The notes: generated from the sequence alone by a model not told the origin. A stretch of DNA of 31,913 nucleotides from Candidatus Berkelbacteria bacterium RIFCSPLOWO2_01_FULL_50_28 (GCA_001774395.1 MEZX01000002.1:369079-400991), one strand, 5' to 3'. Shown: positions 21,883 to 29,556, numbered from the stretch's first letter. Numbers and translations: made by a program.

Positions 21883-22221
21883 CTACTTTGTGTGATCGAT
21901 CTTTGCCGCCATGATAAAGTCGTTTTCAGACAACCCATTTATCGCATGTGTCCAAAGAAGTATCTTGGCAAACCCCCATCCAAAATTGATTACAGGGTGA
22001 TGGCCTTCACTTTCGGCGATAGTGCCGACAATATTTACGAAGTCTAACGCCGACTGAAAATCTTTAAACTTAAAGTCTTTCTGCAGATGCTTAGCGTCTC
22101 TTAATTCCCAGCCTGGCGCTTCAGAATCCAGCCTCTTTTTATATTGCTCAAGTTGAGCTCCCTTTATTGGCGGTGTCCCACCTTCACACGGCACACATTT
22201 ACCGAAAGCCAGTTTATCCAT
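21883..22221 (-). CDS. Pterin-4a-carbinolamine dehydratase-like protein
   Basis: A 112-aa PCD/DCoH-fold protein. The signature EGHHPVINFGWG, then TH and GLSENDFIMAAKID, matches the active-site pattern in which adjacent histidines dehydrate 4a-hydroxytetrahydrobiopterin. WELRDAKHLQKDFKFKDFQS is the usual preceding strand-helix, and an N-terminal CVPCEGGTPPI motif is common in the family. The start at 22221 (MDKLAFGKC) is fixed by an extended -10 box six bases upstream; the frame extends 12 codons further. No aromatic amino acid hydroxylase is nearby, so a role in pterin or molybdopterin metabolism or an orphan role is possible. Confidence 0.9.
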   Translation of the reverse strand: MDKLAFGKCVPCEGGTPPIKGAQLEQYKKRLDSEAPGWELRDAKHLQKDFKFKDFQSALDFVNIVGTIAESEGHHPVINFGWGFAKILLWTHAINGLSENDFIMAAKIDHTK

Positions 22222-22227
22222 ACCTGT

Positions 22228-22236
22228 ATTTAAGCA
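22228..22236 (-). promoter_or_regulatory. Extended -10 box of the pterin dehydratase gene, leaderless
   Basis: On the minus strand TG-C-TTAAAT ends six bases before ATG 22221. The layout is the same as the recO promoter. Confidence 0.65.
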
Positions 22237-22270
22237 TTTTTTGTGAGGACTTAACAAGAAATATTCAAAA

Positions 22271-22298
22271 TTGTTATTTGTTATTGGTGGAGTATATT
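22271..22298 (+). promoter_or_regulatory. Promoter of the 100-aa acidic protein
   Basis: TTGTTA (22271-22276) and TATATT (22293-22298) are 16 bases apart. The start point would fall only a few bases before ATG 22308. It is divergent from the pterin dehydratase promoter. Confidence 0.55.
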
Positions 22299-22307
22299 GA
22301 GATTACT

Positions 22308-22610
22308 ATGTTGTCATCGGCAATTGAGGAGCAGATCAATAAGTTTCCGCCAGACTACAAGGAGGAAGATGCGCAAGCGGAGGTTCGAGATCTTCTGAAA
22401 CAGCCTTCTGAGGTGCCAGAGTCTGGATCGCCGGAAGAGATTGTCGCTCCTAAAGATTTCGTGGATAGGCTACTTGATCTCTATATGTCGTTGCCAGATG
22501 ATCCAGAGGATGAGGAGTCCGAGAGAATCAGGAGAACTTTGGGTGGGTTACTGGACGAAGTGACTCGTAAGACACCAGAGCCACCAGCCGATCAACCTCA
22601 CCCAGAGTAG
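22308..22610 (+). CDS. Small acidic protein of unknown function, 100 aa
   Basis: The frame starts MLSSAIEEQINKFPPDYKEE. It is strongly acidic (many Glu/Asp) with Pro-rich ends and a predicted helix around DFVDRLLDLYMSLPDDPEDE. No membrane segment or known motif is present. A longer in-frame start at 22167 would run through the opposite gene's promoter and is rejected. It has its own promoter and a strong terminator at 22637. Confidence 0.6.
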   Translation: MLSSAIEEQINKFPPDYKEEDAQAEVRDLLKQPSEVPESGSPEEIVAPKDFVDRLLDLYMSLPDDPEDEESERIRRTLGGLLDEVTRKTPEPPADQPHPE

Positions 22611-22636
22611 AGTGATCCCTTACCAAGGTTTTGTCA

Positions 22637-22661
22637 GCGGGTGTTCTCACCCGCTTTTTTT
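22637..22661 (+). terminator. Intrinsic terminator
   Basis: GCGGGTG-TTCT-CACCCGC followed by seven T, a textbook structure. Confidence 0.9.
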
Positions 22662-22711
22662 ACCAGGTAATTATTACTTCCTGGGTATTCACTGGGAAGA
22701 ATGGGGGGCTT

Positions 22712-22745
22712 GATAGCGACGAAGTGCGCTTCGAAGGAGCTTTCT
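22712..22745. repeat. GATAGCGACGAAG...GGAGCTTTCT repeat, copy 1
   Basis: GATAGCGACGAAG, a variable middle with an inverted TGCGCTTCGAA, then GGAGCTTTCT. A second copy lies at 31814-31845 just before the putative ftsW. It is upstream of the mraZ promoter. Confidence 0.6.
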
Positions 22746-22766
22746 AGCCCCGAGTTTACGAGGGGC

Positions 22767-22795
22767 TTGACAAGACCTCCAAAGAACCGTAGTTT
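22767..22795 (+). promoter_or_regulatory. dcw (mraZ) promoter
   Basis: A perfect TTGACA (22767-22772), 17 bases, TAGTTT (22790-22795). Start near 22802, immediately before the MraZ boxes. A hairpin AGCCCC/GGGGCT (22746-22767) abuts the -35. Confidence 0.7.
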
Positions 22796-22804
22796 GGCGG
22801 AAGG

Positions 22805-22841
22805 AGTGGGAAGAAGTGGTAACAAGTGGGGATAAGTGGAA
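22805..22841 (+). promoter_or_regulatory. Four MraZ-type GTGG boxes in 10-bp phase
   Basis: AGTGG occurs at 22805, 22815, 22825 and 22835, giving TGGGA, TGGTA, TGGGG and TGGAA separated by exactly five bases. This matches the known MraZ operator, direct TGGGN repeats with 5-nt spacers. They lie at about +4 to +40 of the predicted transcript, well placed for autorepression by the ring-shaped MraZ oligomer. Confidence 0.85.
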
Positions 22842-23032
22842 AAGCGTGCCTTCGGCTCTGAGGCTGAGGCTCGAAGAGTGGATAACCACCGCACTGAGTC
22901 TTCCGGTCGAACGAACTACGTTCAGTTACGACACGGAGCGACTAGTGCGGGGCAAGCCCTACTGACCAGACCGCTCCGAACATATGACAGATTTAATAAG
23001 TAAAGAAACACCTAAAACAAAAAAAGTAGACA
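22842..23032 (+). promoter_or_regulatory. Long structured mraZ leader
   Basis: About 190 nt between the operator and the mraZ ATG. It contains CGGAGCG (22934-22940) pairing with CGCTCCG (22972-22978) around an inner GGG-CAAG-CCC hairpin, then an A-rich tail without Shine-Dalgarno. A short plus-strand frame from 22984 overlaps mraZ and is judged spurious. Confidence 0.45.
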
Positions 23033-23464
23033 ATGTTAATTGGCGAGTACAAACACAGTTTAGACGGCAAGGGCAGGATCTCAGTGCCAGCGAAATTTCG
23101 CTCGGAACTAGGCTCGTCGGCGATTGTTACCAAGGGTTTAGAGGGCTGTCTCTTCATGTATCCAAAAAGTCAGTGGGAATTAATGGCTAATCGTCTGGCT
23201 AATATGCCGGTCTCTTCCGCCAACGCGCGAGCTTTTTCGCGTTTAATGCTCTCCGGAGCAATGGAGGTAGAGATCGACAGGTTAGGGCGAGCACTTCTGC
23301 CGGGCTACTTGCGTGAATACGCTGGCCTTGAAGGTGAAACCGTAGTAACGGGCGTCTATAACCGTGTTGAAATTTGGGATAAGAAGTCCTGGACCGAATA
23401 CTCTAAAAACGCCGAGAAAAACTCTGCCGATATCGCCGAAACTCTAACAGAATGGGAAGTTTAG
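23033..23464 (+). CDS. mraZ: Transcriptional regulator MraZ
   Basis: A 143-aa protein with two AbrB/SpoVT-like half-domains. MLIGEYKHSLDGKGRISVPA carries the first conserved LDxKGR motif, and MEVEIDRLGRALLPGYLRE carries the second DxxGR motif. It is the usual first gene of the dcw cluster and represses that cluster by binding TGGGN repeats, four of which lie upstream. No Shine-Dalgarno is visible (A-rich upstream region). A large repeat-filled gap separates it from rsmH. Confidence 0.95.
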   Translation: MLIGEYKHSLDGKGRISVPAKFRSELGSSAIVTKGLEGCLFMYPKSQWELMANRLANMPVSSANARAFSRLMLSGAMEVEIDRLGRALLPGYLREYAGLEGETVVTGVYNRVEIWDKKSWTEYSKNAEKNSADIAETLTEWEV

Positions 23465-23466
23465 CG

Positions 23467-23605
23467 ATGCAGCTATCAGCAGTCAGCTATCAGCAGTCAG
23501 CCTGGGATTGGATAGCTAAATTCTTTAAGAGTCAACAACTATCAGTAATTCCGGCTGTTCCAGAATCGGGCCGAAAGCTGACAGCCGAAAGCTGCCAGCC
23601 AATCA
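23467..23605. repeat. CAGC-rich dispersed repeat after mraZ
   Basis: Tandem CAGCTATCAGCAGT units, later AACTATCAGTAATTCCGG and CCGAAAGCTGACAGCC, with partial inverted symmetry. The open frame across it (LSAVSYQQSA) reflects the repeat and not a gene. The same family lies inside mutM and before tRNA-Ala. Confidence 0.7.
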
Positions 23606-23639
23606 ATTTGACGACCAGTGGTGGGGGAGACTTAAAACG

Positions 23640-23832
23640 GGCTCTCCAAAACCAGGGTGAAATTTTATTTCATTATTCGGTTTTGGAACCTTGACGTCGA
23701 TCACTCGGTTTCAGGGAGGGAACTGTTGGGTGGCTCAACCCTTCAAACGATGGGAAGACATAATCCCCGACAGGCAAGACCGAAATCTAGTCCCCCTACC
23801 TACTGGCCATTTAGAACGCACCTAACAACATA
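23640..23832 (+). promoter_or_regulatory. Candidate structured RNA leader of rsmH
   Basis: Hairpin CCAAAACC (23646-23653) with GGTTTTGG (23679-23686), containing an inner TGAAAT-TTT-ATTTCA. Then a possible three-way junction: TCGGT (23705-23709) with ACCGA (23779-23783), CTGT (23723-23726) with ACAG (23770-23773), and arms GGGT/ACCC and GGGA/TCCC. The position equals that of the mraW RNA motif described upstream of this gene in Actinobacteria, but I cannot show homology. Confidence 0.4.
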
Positions 23833-24705
23833 ATGACAAACGAAACGATTCATCGCAGTGTCTTAACGGCAGAAATGAAGACAGCTTTGGCGGTTAAATC
23901 TGGAGGAACGTATCTTGACGGAACGTTCGGCGGCGGCGGCCATAGTGCGGCCCTGCTGGAGGCATCCTACCCTGACGGGAAAGTTGTCGCCCTTGATCGA
24001 GACCCAATGGTCGAGCCAAGAGGCAGACAGTACGAGGAGCGCTATCCTGGCAGGCTAGTTTTCCACCAGATGAGTTACCACAAGATGAAAGATCTAAATA
24101 AGTTGTTTGACGGAATCGTCCTAGACTTGGGTATGTCGTCGGATCAGCTTAGCGCCACGGGCGAGCCTATCGGTCGCGGGTTCTCTTTCTCGCGTGATGA
24201 GCCGCTAGATATGCGCTTTGACCCAACCTCGGGCGCCTCGGCCGCTATGTTTTTGCGTCAAGCTAGCCTGTTAGAGATTACGCGAATGCTCTCCGAGCTG
24301 GCTCAGGATCGCTACTCGCTAACACTGGCGCGAAAAATTGTTGAAACCAGGCGAACCAGCCCGATTAAGACAACGACGGATTTAGTGAGAGTGATCGGTA
24401 ACTCGAACCCCAAGGTTTTGGCCCCGATCTTTCAAGCCATCCGGATCAGCGTCAACCGCGAGCTGGAAATCCTGAAGGCCGGGCTTCTCGCCGCCAAGGA
24501 ATGTTTGCGCCAAGACGGTCGGCTGGCCGTTATCACCTTCCATTCGGTTGAGGACAGAATCGTTAAATCGTTTTTCAGAGAAAATAATTTTGAATTAGTT
24601 ACAAAAAAACCAATCGCGCCCAGTGAGGACGAGTTGCAGAGCAATCCAAGCTCGCGCTCCGCTCACCTCCGCGCCGGGATCATTAAGGAGGAAAGTGAAT
24701 CTTAG
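23833..24705 (+). CDS. rsmH: 16S rRNA (cytosine-1402-N4)-methyltransferase RsmH
   Basis: A 290-aa SAM-dependent methyltransferase (formerly MraW) that modifies C1402 at the ribosomal P site. HRSVLTAEM is the family N-terminus. The SAM site is GGTYLDGTFGGGGHSAALLE. FDGIVLDLGMSSDQL, RGFSFSRDEPLDMRFD and the C-terminal DGRLAVITFHSVEDRIVKSF are diagnostic. No Shine-Dalgarno is seen. Its end overlaps the ftsL start by 11 bases. It is in the usual dcw position after mraZ. Confidence 0.96.
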   Translation: MTNETIHRSVLTAEMKTALAVKSGGTYLDGTFGGGGHSAALLEASYPDGKVVALDRDPMVEPRGRQYEERYPGRLVFHQMSYHKMKDLNKLFDGIVLDLGMSSDQLSATGEPIGRGFSFSRDEPLDMRFDPTSGASAAMFLRQASLLEITRMLSELAQDRYSLTLARKIVETRRTSPIKTTTDLVRVIGNSNPKVLAPIFQAIRISVNRELEILKAGLLAAKECLRQDGRLAVITFHSVEDRIVKSFFRENNFELVTKKPIAPSEDELQSNPSSRSAHLRAGIIKEESES

Positions 24706-25021
24706 ACAGTCAACGACATACCGAAAACGAATCTACAAAACAGGGACCGTTGTTAGCGTTGGTCCAACAGCTGCCAAGTATTTAGTGATTGTACTGTTAG
24801 GGGTGTTCTCCCTTCTATTTATCGTACAAACCGCTCAAGGCTCAGATATGGCTCTGCAGATTAGAAACGAAAATGATGCCCAGAGCATTATCGAGCAGGA
24901 ACTAACAACGCTGGAAGTGCAAAGTAGTCGCCTGCAAACCCTGGAAGTCTTGAAAAAATCGGCTGCATCACAACGTCTCGTACCGATCGGCGAAACTTCC
25001 GAATCCATTGTCGTGAAATAG
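24695..25021 (+). CDS. ftsL: FtsL-like septum protein
   Basis: A 108-aa bitopic membrane protein. A basic N-terminus (MNLRQSTTYRKRIYK) is followed by one membrane helix at about 28-46 (YLVIVLLGVFSLLFIVQ) and an extracytoplasmic coiled-coil region (IIEQELTTLEVQSSRLQTLE). GTG at 24695 is chosen because TAAGGAGG lies three bases upstream; a longer in-frame ATG inside rsmH is rejected. Assignment rests on topology and position between rsmH and ftsI, because FtsL sequences diverge strongly. It is expected to join the divisome with FtsB/FtsQ and FtsWI. Confidence 0.78.
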   Translation: MNLRQSTTYRKRIYKTGTVVSVGPTAAKYLVIVLLGVFSLLFIVQTAQGSDMALQIRNENDAQSIIEQELTTLEVQSSRLQTLEVLKKSAASQRLVPIGETSESIVVK

Positions 25022-25028
25022 TTTGAAA

Positions 25029-26720
25029 ATGCGGGAAACGACTTCTTGGCGTGTAGCGGTCGTTTCTGTTCTGGCGCTGCTTTTAGGCGGGGCGCTTTTT
25101 TTCCGTTTGTTTGAGAAGCAGGTTATTGAGCACGAGCGCTACGCCGAAGCGGCCAAAGCTCAATCAACCAATGAGCGCGTTGTACCAGCCGAACGGGGGA
25201 AAATTTTTGCCAAAGACAAGGACGGCGGGCTATTTCCGCTGGCGGTCAGCGAGTGGCAGTACGATTTGGAGATATCGCCTCGAGAGGTACCGAATAAAGA
25301 GAACCTGGCTCGTTTCCTTAGTAAGGACATAAGAGGAGTCAGCTCGCGACAGATTTTGCAGCAGATTGATAACGACAAGGTTTACGTTCCGCCGGTCGTC
25401 AAAGGCTTGGCAGTAACTCTGGCTGAAAAAATTACCGCCCAGAAATATGCTGGGGTGTATCTAACTAAACGGCTGGTCCGGGTTTACCCGGAGGGGGCGA
25501 GTTTAGCGCCGCAAGCCATCGGTTTTGTCGACAGCTCCGCCGAGGGCAAATACGGCATCGAAGCGGTTTATGATAAAACTTTACGGGGAAAAGTGGGGTT
25601 CGAATTTGCTACACGGGATTCGCTCGGGAGGCTGATTGACCTAATTGGTGGAAAGACATCGACAGAAGGAAAAGATCTGGTTTTAACGTTAGATCATAAC
25701 TTGCAGTTTGTTGTTGAGTCCGAGCTTCAGAGTGCGATTAAAGAGTACAAAGCGGACTCAGGAGAGGTGGTTGTAATGGATCCAAATACTGGTGCGGTGC
25801 TTGCGGTTGCTGGTGCGCCGAAATTTGACCCCAATCATTACTCAAAGCTGACAGGTGATGATCAGTATAAATTCTTGCTCTCAGCCGCCAGCGACGAGTA
25901 TGAGCCGGGTAGTGTTTTCAAGCCAATCACGATGGCCGCGGCGCTTGAATTGAAATTAGTCAAACCCACAACCTCGAATTACTTTGGGGCGAGCGTCCGA
26001 GTTTTGGGGAAGAAAATCGTCAATGCGTTGGGGGATGGGTTCGGCCAGGAGACGATGGCTCAAGTGCTCGAGAACTCTGACAACGTGGCGATGGTCTGGG
26101 TCTCGAAGAAATTGGGTGCGAAAAACGAGCGTAAATATTTCGACAAATTTGGCTTTGGTAGACAAAGCGGGATTGACGTGGTGGGCGAAGCCACCGGCAA
26201 TTTGCCGGCCTCCAGTGAGTGGAACGATCTGCTACTGGCCAATGCCGCATTTGGCCAAGGAATAGCGGTAAATTTGTTCCAATTAGCTACGGCTTACAGT
26301 GTAATTGCCAACGGCGGCACCTTGGTGACGCCTCATCTAGCCGAAAAAGCAATGAGCGGCGAAAAGGCAGAGCTGTTCAATTTCAAAACTCGCGGCCGGG
26401 TGATTAGTACTAAAACCGCCGCCGAAGTACGCAAGATGTTGGTGGGGGTGGTTGTGAGGGGTCACGGTCAGCGGGCGGCGGTTGCCGGGGTGAAAGTTGG
26501 GGGTAAAACCGGAACTGCTCAGGTACCCGATCCTCGTGGTGGATACTATAAGACTCGCCACGTGGGAACATTTGCTGGCCTTTTCCCCGCCGACAAACCT
26601 AAGTTTGTGATGGTGGTGCGCCTTGATAATCCAAAGACCGTTAATTTTGCCGAGTCTTCGGCTGCGCCAACATTTGGCAAGATTGCTACCTGGATGGCGA
26701 ACTACTTCCAATTGCGTTAA
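25029..26720 (+). CDS. ftsI: Peptidoglycan transpeptidase FtsI (PBP2/PBP3 class B)
   Basis: A 563-aa class B penicillin-binding protein. After a short cytoplasmic start there is one membrane anchor (about residues 9-27), then the class B signature RVVPAERGKIFAKD of the pedestal domain. The transpeptidase motifs are SVFK (Ser295, the acyl-enzyme nucleophile), SDN (Ser350) and KTG (Lys493 in GGKTGTAQVPDP). It cross-links septal peptidoglycan with FtsW. ATG 25029 is used; a TTG at 25023, right after the ftsL stop, is an alternative. No PASTA domains follow. A hairpin follows the stop codon. Confidence 0.94.
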   Translation: MRETTSWRVAVVSVLALLLGGALFFRLFEKQVIEHERYAEAAKAQSTNERVVPAERGKIFAKDKDGGLFPLAVSEWQYDLEISPREVPNKENLARFLSKDIRGVSSRQILQQIDNDKVYVPPVVKGLAVTLAEKITAQKYAGVYLTKRLVRVYPEGASLAPQAIGFVDSSAEGKYGIEAVYDKTLRGKVGFEFATRDSLGRLIDLIGGKTSTEGKDLVLTLDHNLQFVVESELQSAIKEYKADSGEVVVMDPNTGAVLAVAGAPKFDPNHYSKLTGDDQYKFLLSAASDEYEPGSVFKPITMAAALELKLVKPTTSNYFGASVRVLGKKIVNALGDGFGQETMAQVLENSDNVAMVWVSKKLGAKNERKYFDKFGFGRQSGIDVVGEATGNLPASSEWNDLLLANAAFGQGIAVNLFQLATAYSVIANGGTLVTPHLAEKAMSGEKAELFNFKTRGRVISTKTAAEVRKMLVGVVVRGHGQRAAVAGVKVGGKTGTAQVPDPRGGYYKTRHVGTFAGLFPADKPKFVMVVRLDNPKTVNFAESSAAPTFGKIATWMANYFQLR

Positions 26721-26724
26721 GACA

Positions 26725-26745
26725 CTAGCCCCAAGATGGGGCTAG
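26725..26745. terminator. Hairpin between convergent ftsI and nucleotidase genes
   Basis: CTAGCCCC-AAGAT-GGGGCTAG, perfect 8-bp stem. Neither side has a strong T-tract, so it may stabilise 3' ends rather than terminate by itself. Confidence 0.5.
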
Positions 26746-26764
26746 AATTGAGACGGAGTCGAAC

Positions 26765-27319
26765 TCACTCAGTTGGTTGTGTCAAGATTGACTGCCAGTT
26801 GTCCCATTGAATACGACGGTTTAGGACATGTCGATTGAACGGCTGATCGAAGACGATGTGTTCCCAGGTTGCATGGGTAACACCACTTATTTCAGGGCGA
26901 TCGTCAACAAGAAAGTCTCCATGGATTAGAGTTTTATCCTTTGCAACGATGATATTTTTGACCATCTCTACGCCAAAGTAACGCTCCACCCAGCTGTATT
27001 TTTCCGGTACACAGTATATATAGGCAAGAAGAGGGCTGGTACAGATGAAGACATTGTGACCGGATTCGATCATTTGGTTTACTCCGATGACAGCTCCTTC
27101 GATTGGTGGCAAGTTCAAGTAGAAGCCTTCTTCAGCCACTAATTGCGCAATATCATCCCTGAACTCTTGAGGATACTGATCACGAGGGTAAAAAGTAGTT
27201 CTTTGGTCCAGAGCGATGTGAGGACGATTCGGAAATCTTTCTTGCCAACAGGCAAGGAAACCTCTTTCGAAATCCGCAACAACCCCGTCTTGATCCAGCA
27301 GGATAACTTTAGATTCCAT
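26765..27319 (-). CDS. 5'(3')-deoxyribonucleotidase (NT5C-like HAD)
   Basis: A 184-aa HAD-superfamily phosphatase. Motif I is LLDQDGVVADFERGF (Asp nucleophile and acid/base Asp), motif II is the VFICTSPL serine/threonine, and motifs III/IV are KDKTLIHGDFLVDDRPE, matching the NT5C family that dephosphorylates deoxynucleoside monophosphates. AGGAG lies about 9 bases before ATG 27319. It sits on the opposite strand inside the dcw cluster, between ftsI and murF. With the YfbR-like HD protein it is the second nucleotide-pool enzyme in the window. Confidence 0.85.
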   Translation of the reverse strand: MESKVILLDQDGVVADFERGFLACWQERFPNRPHIALDQRTTFYPRDQYPQEFRDDIAQLVAEEGFYLNLPPIEGAVIGVNQMIESGHNVFICTSPLLAYIYCVPEKYSWVERYFGVEMVKNIIVAKDKTLIHGDFLVDDRPEISGVTHATWEHIVFDQPFNRHVLNRRIQWDNWQSILTQPTE

Positions 27320-27409
27320 TGCCGTTAACTCCTATTAAGATGCACTCTGTCTGATATAAAACAAATCGTAAGGTTTTTCAATCCGTTTCTTTTATCTATC
27401 GACGTTACT

Positions 27410-27418
27410 TGGTACACT
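27410..27418 (+). promoter_or_regulatory. Extended -10 box of murF, leaderless
   Basis: TG-G-TACACT ends seven bases before ATG 27426. No convincing -35 and no Shine-Dalgarno are present. Confidence 0.65.
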
Positions 27419-27425
27419 CAACCTG

Positions 27426-28487
27426 ATGTCAGACATCCGAGTGAAGATTCTTTGGTGGGTGGTGCGGTATCGATTAAAAAAAGATCGACCGTTCATTATT
27501 GCCATCACCGGCTCAATCGCTAAAACTTCAACCAAAGACGCCGTTGGCGCTGTCTTGCGCGCGGCCTTTCCCAAAGCGGTTAGGGTGGGTTACGGCAACC
27601 TGAACAGTTTGCTCGGCCTGCCGCTGGCGATTTTGGGTTTTGAGCTAGATTTTCGTAAAACTCATATTACTTGGCAGTGGCCGTTTTTACTTCTGGGAGC
27701 GGTATTCTGCGGGCTAGTTTACTCGTTGCCAAAATATTTGGTAATTGAACTTGGAGCCGATCGGCCGGGAGATATTGAAAAACTTGCTTCCCAACTTCGC
27801 CCGGATGTGGCAATCATTACCATTGTGGGCGAGGCGCACTTGCAGTATTACAACTCGATGGCAGCTCTTGTCGCGGAGAAGCAAAGTGTTTTGAAGTGGG
27901 TCGGTAAAGACGGGGCGATTTTCGTGAACGCTCACGATCCGTTCCTGGAAAGCCACAGGAAAGCTAGTGATGCCAAGTTATTCGTTGTCGACGCCGATCT
28001 GCCACATCTTGCCGAAAGTTTTGCTGAGGCTGTGGCGAAGTACTTGAATATCGATCCAACGTCAGTGCAAAAAGCACTGTCAGGCAATTGGCGACCGCCG
28101 CACCGGATGAACCAATTCAAAGTCGGTGACTGGACGATACTTGATGACTCCTACAACGCCAGCCCCGCCGCGATGCGCTCAGCGTTAACTCTGCTTGGTA
28201 ATTTGCCACAACCGCGGGTAGCAATCTTAGGCTCGATGTTGGAACTTGGCTCAACTGAAGCGAAACTTCACCAAGAAGTAGGGGAGTTTGCCGCGACGAA
28301 AGCAGATCTTATTATCAGCGTCGGTGAGCTGGCAAAAAATTACAAACCAAAACATTTCTATGCGGATTCGACCTTGGCGGCGGCGGATATCTTTCACCAT
28401 TTGCCCAACGGTGGTAGCATACTGGTAAAAGGCTCGTATGGCATAAAAATGAATAAAATAATTGAGGCGATTACAAAACACAAATGA
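27426..28487 (+). CDS. murF: MurF-like Mur ligase lacking the N-terminal domain
   Basis: A 353-aa ATP-dependent ligase of the MurF type, which adds D-Ala-D-Ala to UDP-MurNAc-tripeptide. Diagnostic blocks are VIELGADRPGDIEKLASQLR, AIITIVGEAHLQYYNSMAAL, the carbamoylated-lysine region VAEKQSV, ILDDSYNASPAAMRSAL and RVAILGSMLELGS. It begins almost at the P-loop (AITGSIAKTSTKD), so the 80-100 residue N-terminal UDP-substrate domain of classical MurF is missing. The P-loop glycine before Lys is replaced by Ala. A hydrophobic stretch (WPFLLLGAVFCGLVY) is unusual. It overlaps mraY by ATGA. Confidence 0.85.
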   Translation: MSDIRVKILWWVVRYRLKKDRPFIIAITGSIAKTSTKDAVGAVLRAAFPKAVRVGYGNLNSLLGLPLAILGFELDFRKTHITWQWPFLLLGAVFCGLVYSLPKYLVIELGADRPGDIEKLASQLRPDVAIITIVGEAHLQYYNSMAALVAEKQSVLKWVGKDGAIFVNAHDPFLESHRKASDAKLFVVDADLPHLAESFAEAVAKYLNIDPTSVQKALSGNWRPPHRMNQFKVGDWTILDDSYNASPAAMRSALTLLGNLPQPRVAILGSMLELGSTEAKLHQEVGEFAATKADLIISVGELAKNYKPKHFYADSTLAAADIFHHLPNGGSILVKGSYGIKMNKIIEAITKHK

Positions 28488-29506
28488 CAATTTTTGAAGG
28501 CGAGACGTTCGCCCTGGCGAAAACTTTCTGGCTGGCCTCGCTGTCGTTTTTGGTGGCCGTGCTTTGGACGCCGCTATTCACAGAATTTCTTTACAAAAAT
28601 CGTTTAGGCAAGAAAATTCGTCAGACCGGGTTTGACCAAAAATCAGCGCCAATTTTTTATGCCCTGCATAAACACAAAGAGAATACCCCGACGATGGGCG
28701 GTTTGCTTATTTGGGTCACAACCGCGGTGATCACCATTTTAATGAATCTGTCGCGCTCCCAAACCTGGTTGCCGTTGTTCGCTCTCGTTTCTACCGGCTT
28801 GGTGGGAGCGGCCGACGATTTGATGAATATCTTTGGTGTTGGTCCAAACCGCGGTGGTCTACGATTCCGTTGGAAACTACTGCTCTACGTCATTATTGCT
28901 CTGGCCGGAGCGCTTTGGTTCTACATTAAGCTTGGCAATAACGCCATTTCAATTCCCGGCCTCGGACAGGTTGAAATTGGGGCGTGGTACATTCCGTTGT
29001 TCGTAGCGGTGATTGCCTTTACCACTTTTGCCTCTAACGAAACCGATGGTCTAGACGGTTTGGCCGGCGGGGTGATGGCGAACGCTTTTGCCGCCTTTGG
29101 CGTAATCGCCTTGCTGCAAGGCAACGTTGAGCTGGCAGCTTTCTGCGGGACGATTATGGGTTCACTGCTAGCGTTTCTGTGGTTCAATGTTTACCCGGCC
29201 CGGTTCTTTATGGGGGATACTGGTTCGATGGCTTTAGGTATGACGCTTGGTGTAGTGGCGTTTTTGACCGATACAGTTGTATTGCTGCCGCTTATTGCTT
29301 TAGTGCCGTATATCGAAGGGCTTTCGGCGGTCATTCAAATTGCTTCAAAGAAGTTGCGACACGGCAAGAAAGTATTCCTGTCTGCCCCGATTCACCATCA
29401 CTTTGAAGCCAAAGGCTGGCCAGAACCAAAAATCACCATGCGTTTCTGGATCATCTCCGCCGTCTCGGCGATCATGGGATTGTTTGTGTTTATCGTAAGT
29501 CGATAG
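28484..29506 (+). CDS. mraY: Phospho-N-acetylmuramoyl-pentapeptide transferase (MraY)
   Basis: A 340-aa polytopic membrane enzyme that transfers phospho-MurNAc-pentapeptide to undecaprenyl phosphate, making lipid I. Motifs are KENTPTMGGLLI near the N-terminus, the aspartate pair in VGAADDLMN, NETDGLDGLAGG, ARFFMGDTGSMALGM and the C-terminal APIHHHFEAKGWPEPKITMR, all diagnostic. About ten membrane segments are expected. Start and murF stop overlap as ATGA. A strong terminator follows. Confidence 0.96.
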   Translation: MTIFEGETFALAKTFWLASLSFLVAVLWTPLFTEFLYKNRLGKKIRQTGFDQKSAPIFYALHKHKENTPTMGGLLIWVTTAVITILMNLSRSQTWLPLFALVSTGLVGAADDLMNIFGVGPNRGGLRFRWKLLLYVIIALAGALWFYIKLGNNAISIPGLGQVEIGAWYIPLFVAVIAFTTFASNETDGLDGLAGGVMANAFAAFGVIALLQGNVELAAFCGTIMGSLLAFLWFNVYPARFFMGDTGSMALGMTLGVVAFLTDTVVLLPLIALVPYIEGLSAVIQIASKKLRHGKKVFLSAPIHHHFEAKGWPEPKITMRFWIISAVSAIMGLFVFIVSR

Positions 29507-29531
29507 GTAGTTCTAAATTTAGATTTCATTT

Positions 29532-29556
29532 CCCGCCTTCGGCGGGGGATTTTTTT
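29532..29556 (+). terminator. Terminator after mraY
   Basis: CCCGCC-TTC-GGCGGG followed by GG, A and seven T. Confidence 0.9.

Noticed and set aside
22805..22841. Phased 10-bp repeats considered as a small CRISPR or tandem repeat
   Set aside because: Only GTGG is constant, spacing is 10 bp and it sits at the mraZ start point, which fits an MraZ operator and not CRISPR. No CRISPR array was seen anywhere in the window.
23452..23694. 80-codon frame after mraZ
   Set aside because: The residues LSAVSYQQSA come from translating the CAGC repeat; there is no start signal and it overlaps mraZ.
23467..23832. A protein-coding gene between mraZ and rsmH
   Set aside because: No start with ribosome binding site or -10 spacing and no protein-like frame; the sequence is repeat followed by hairpins.
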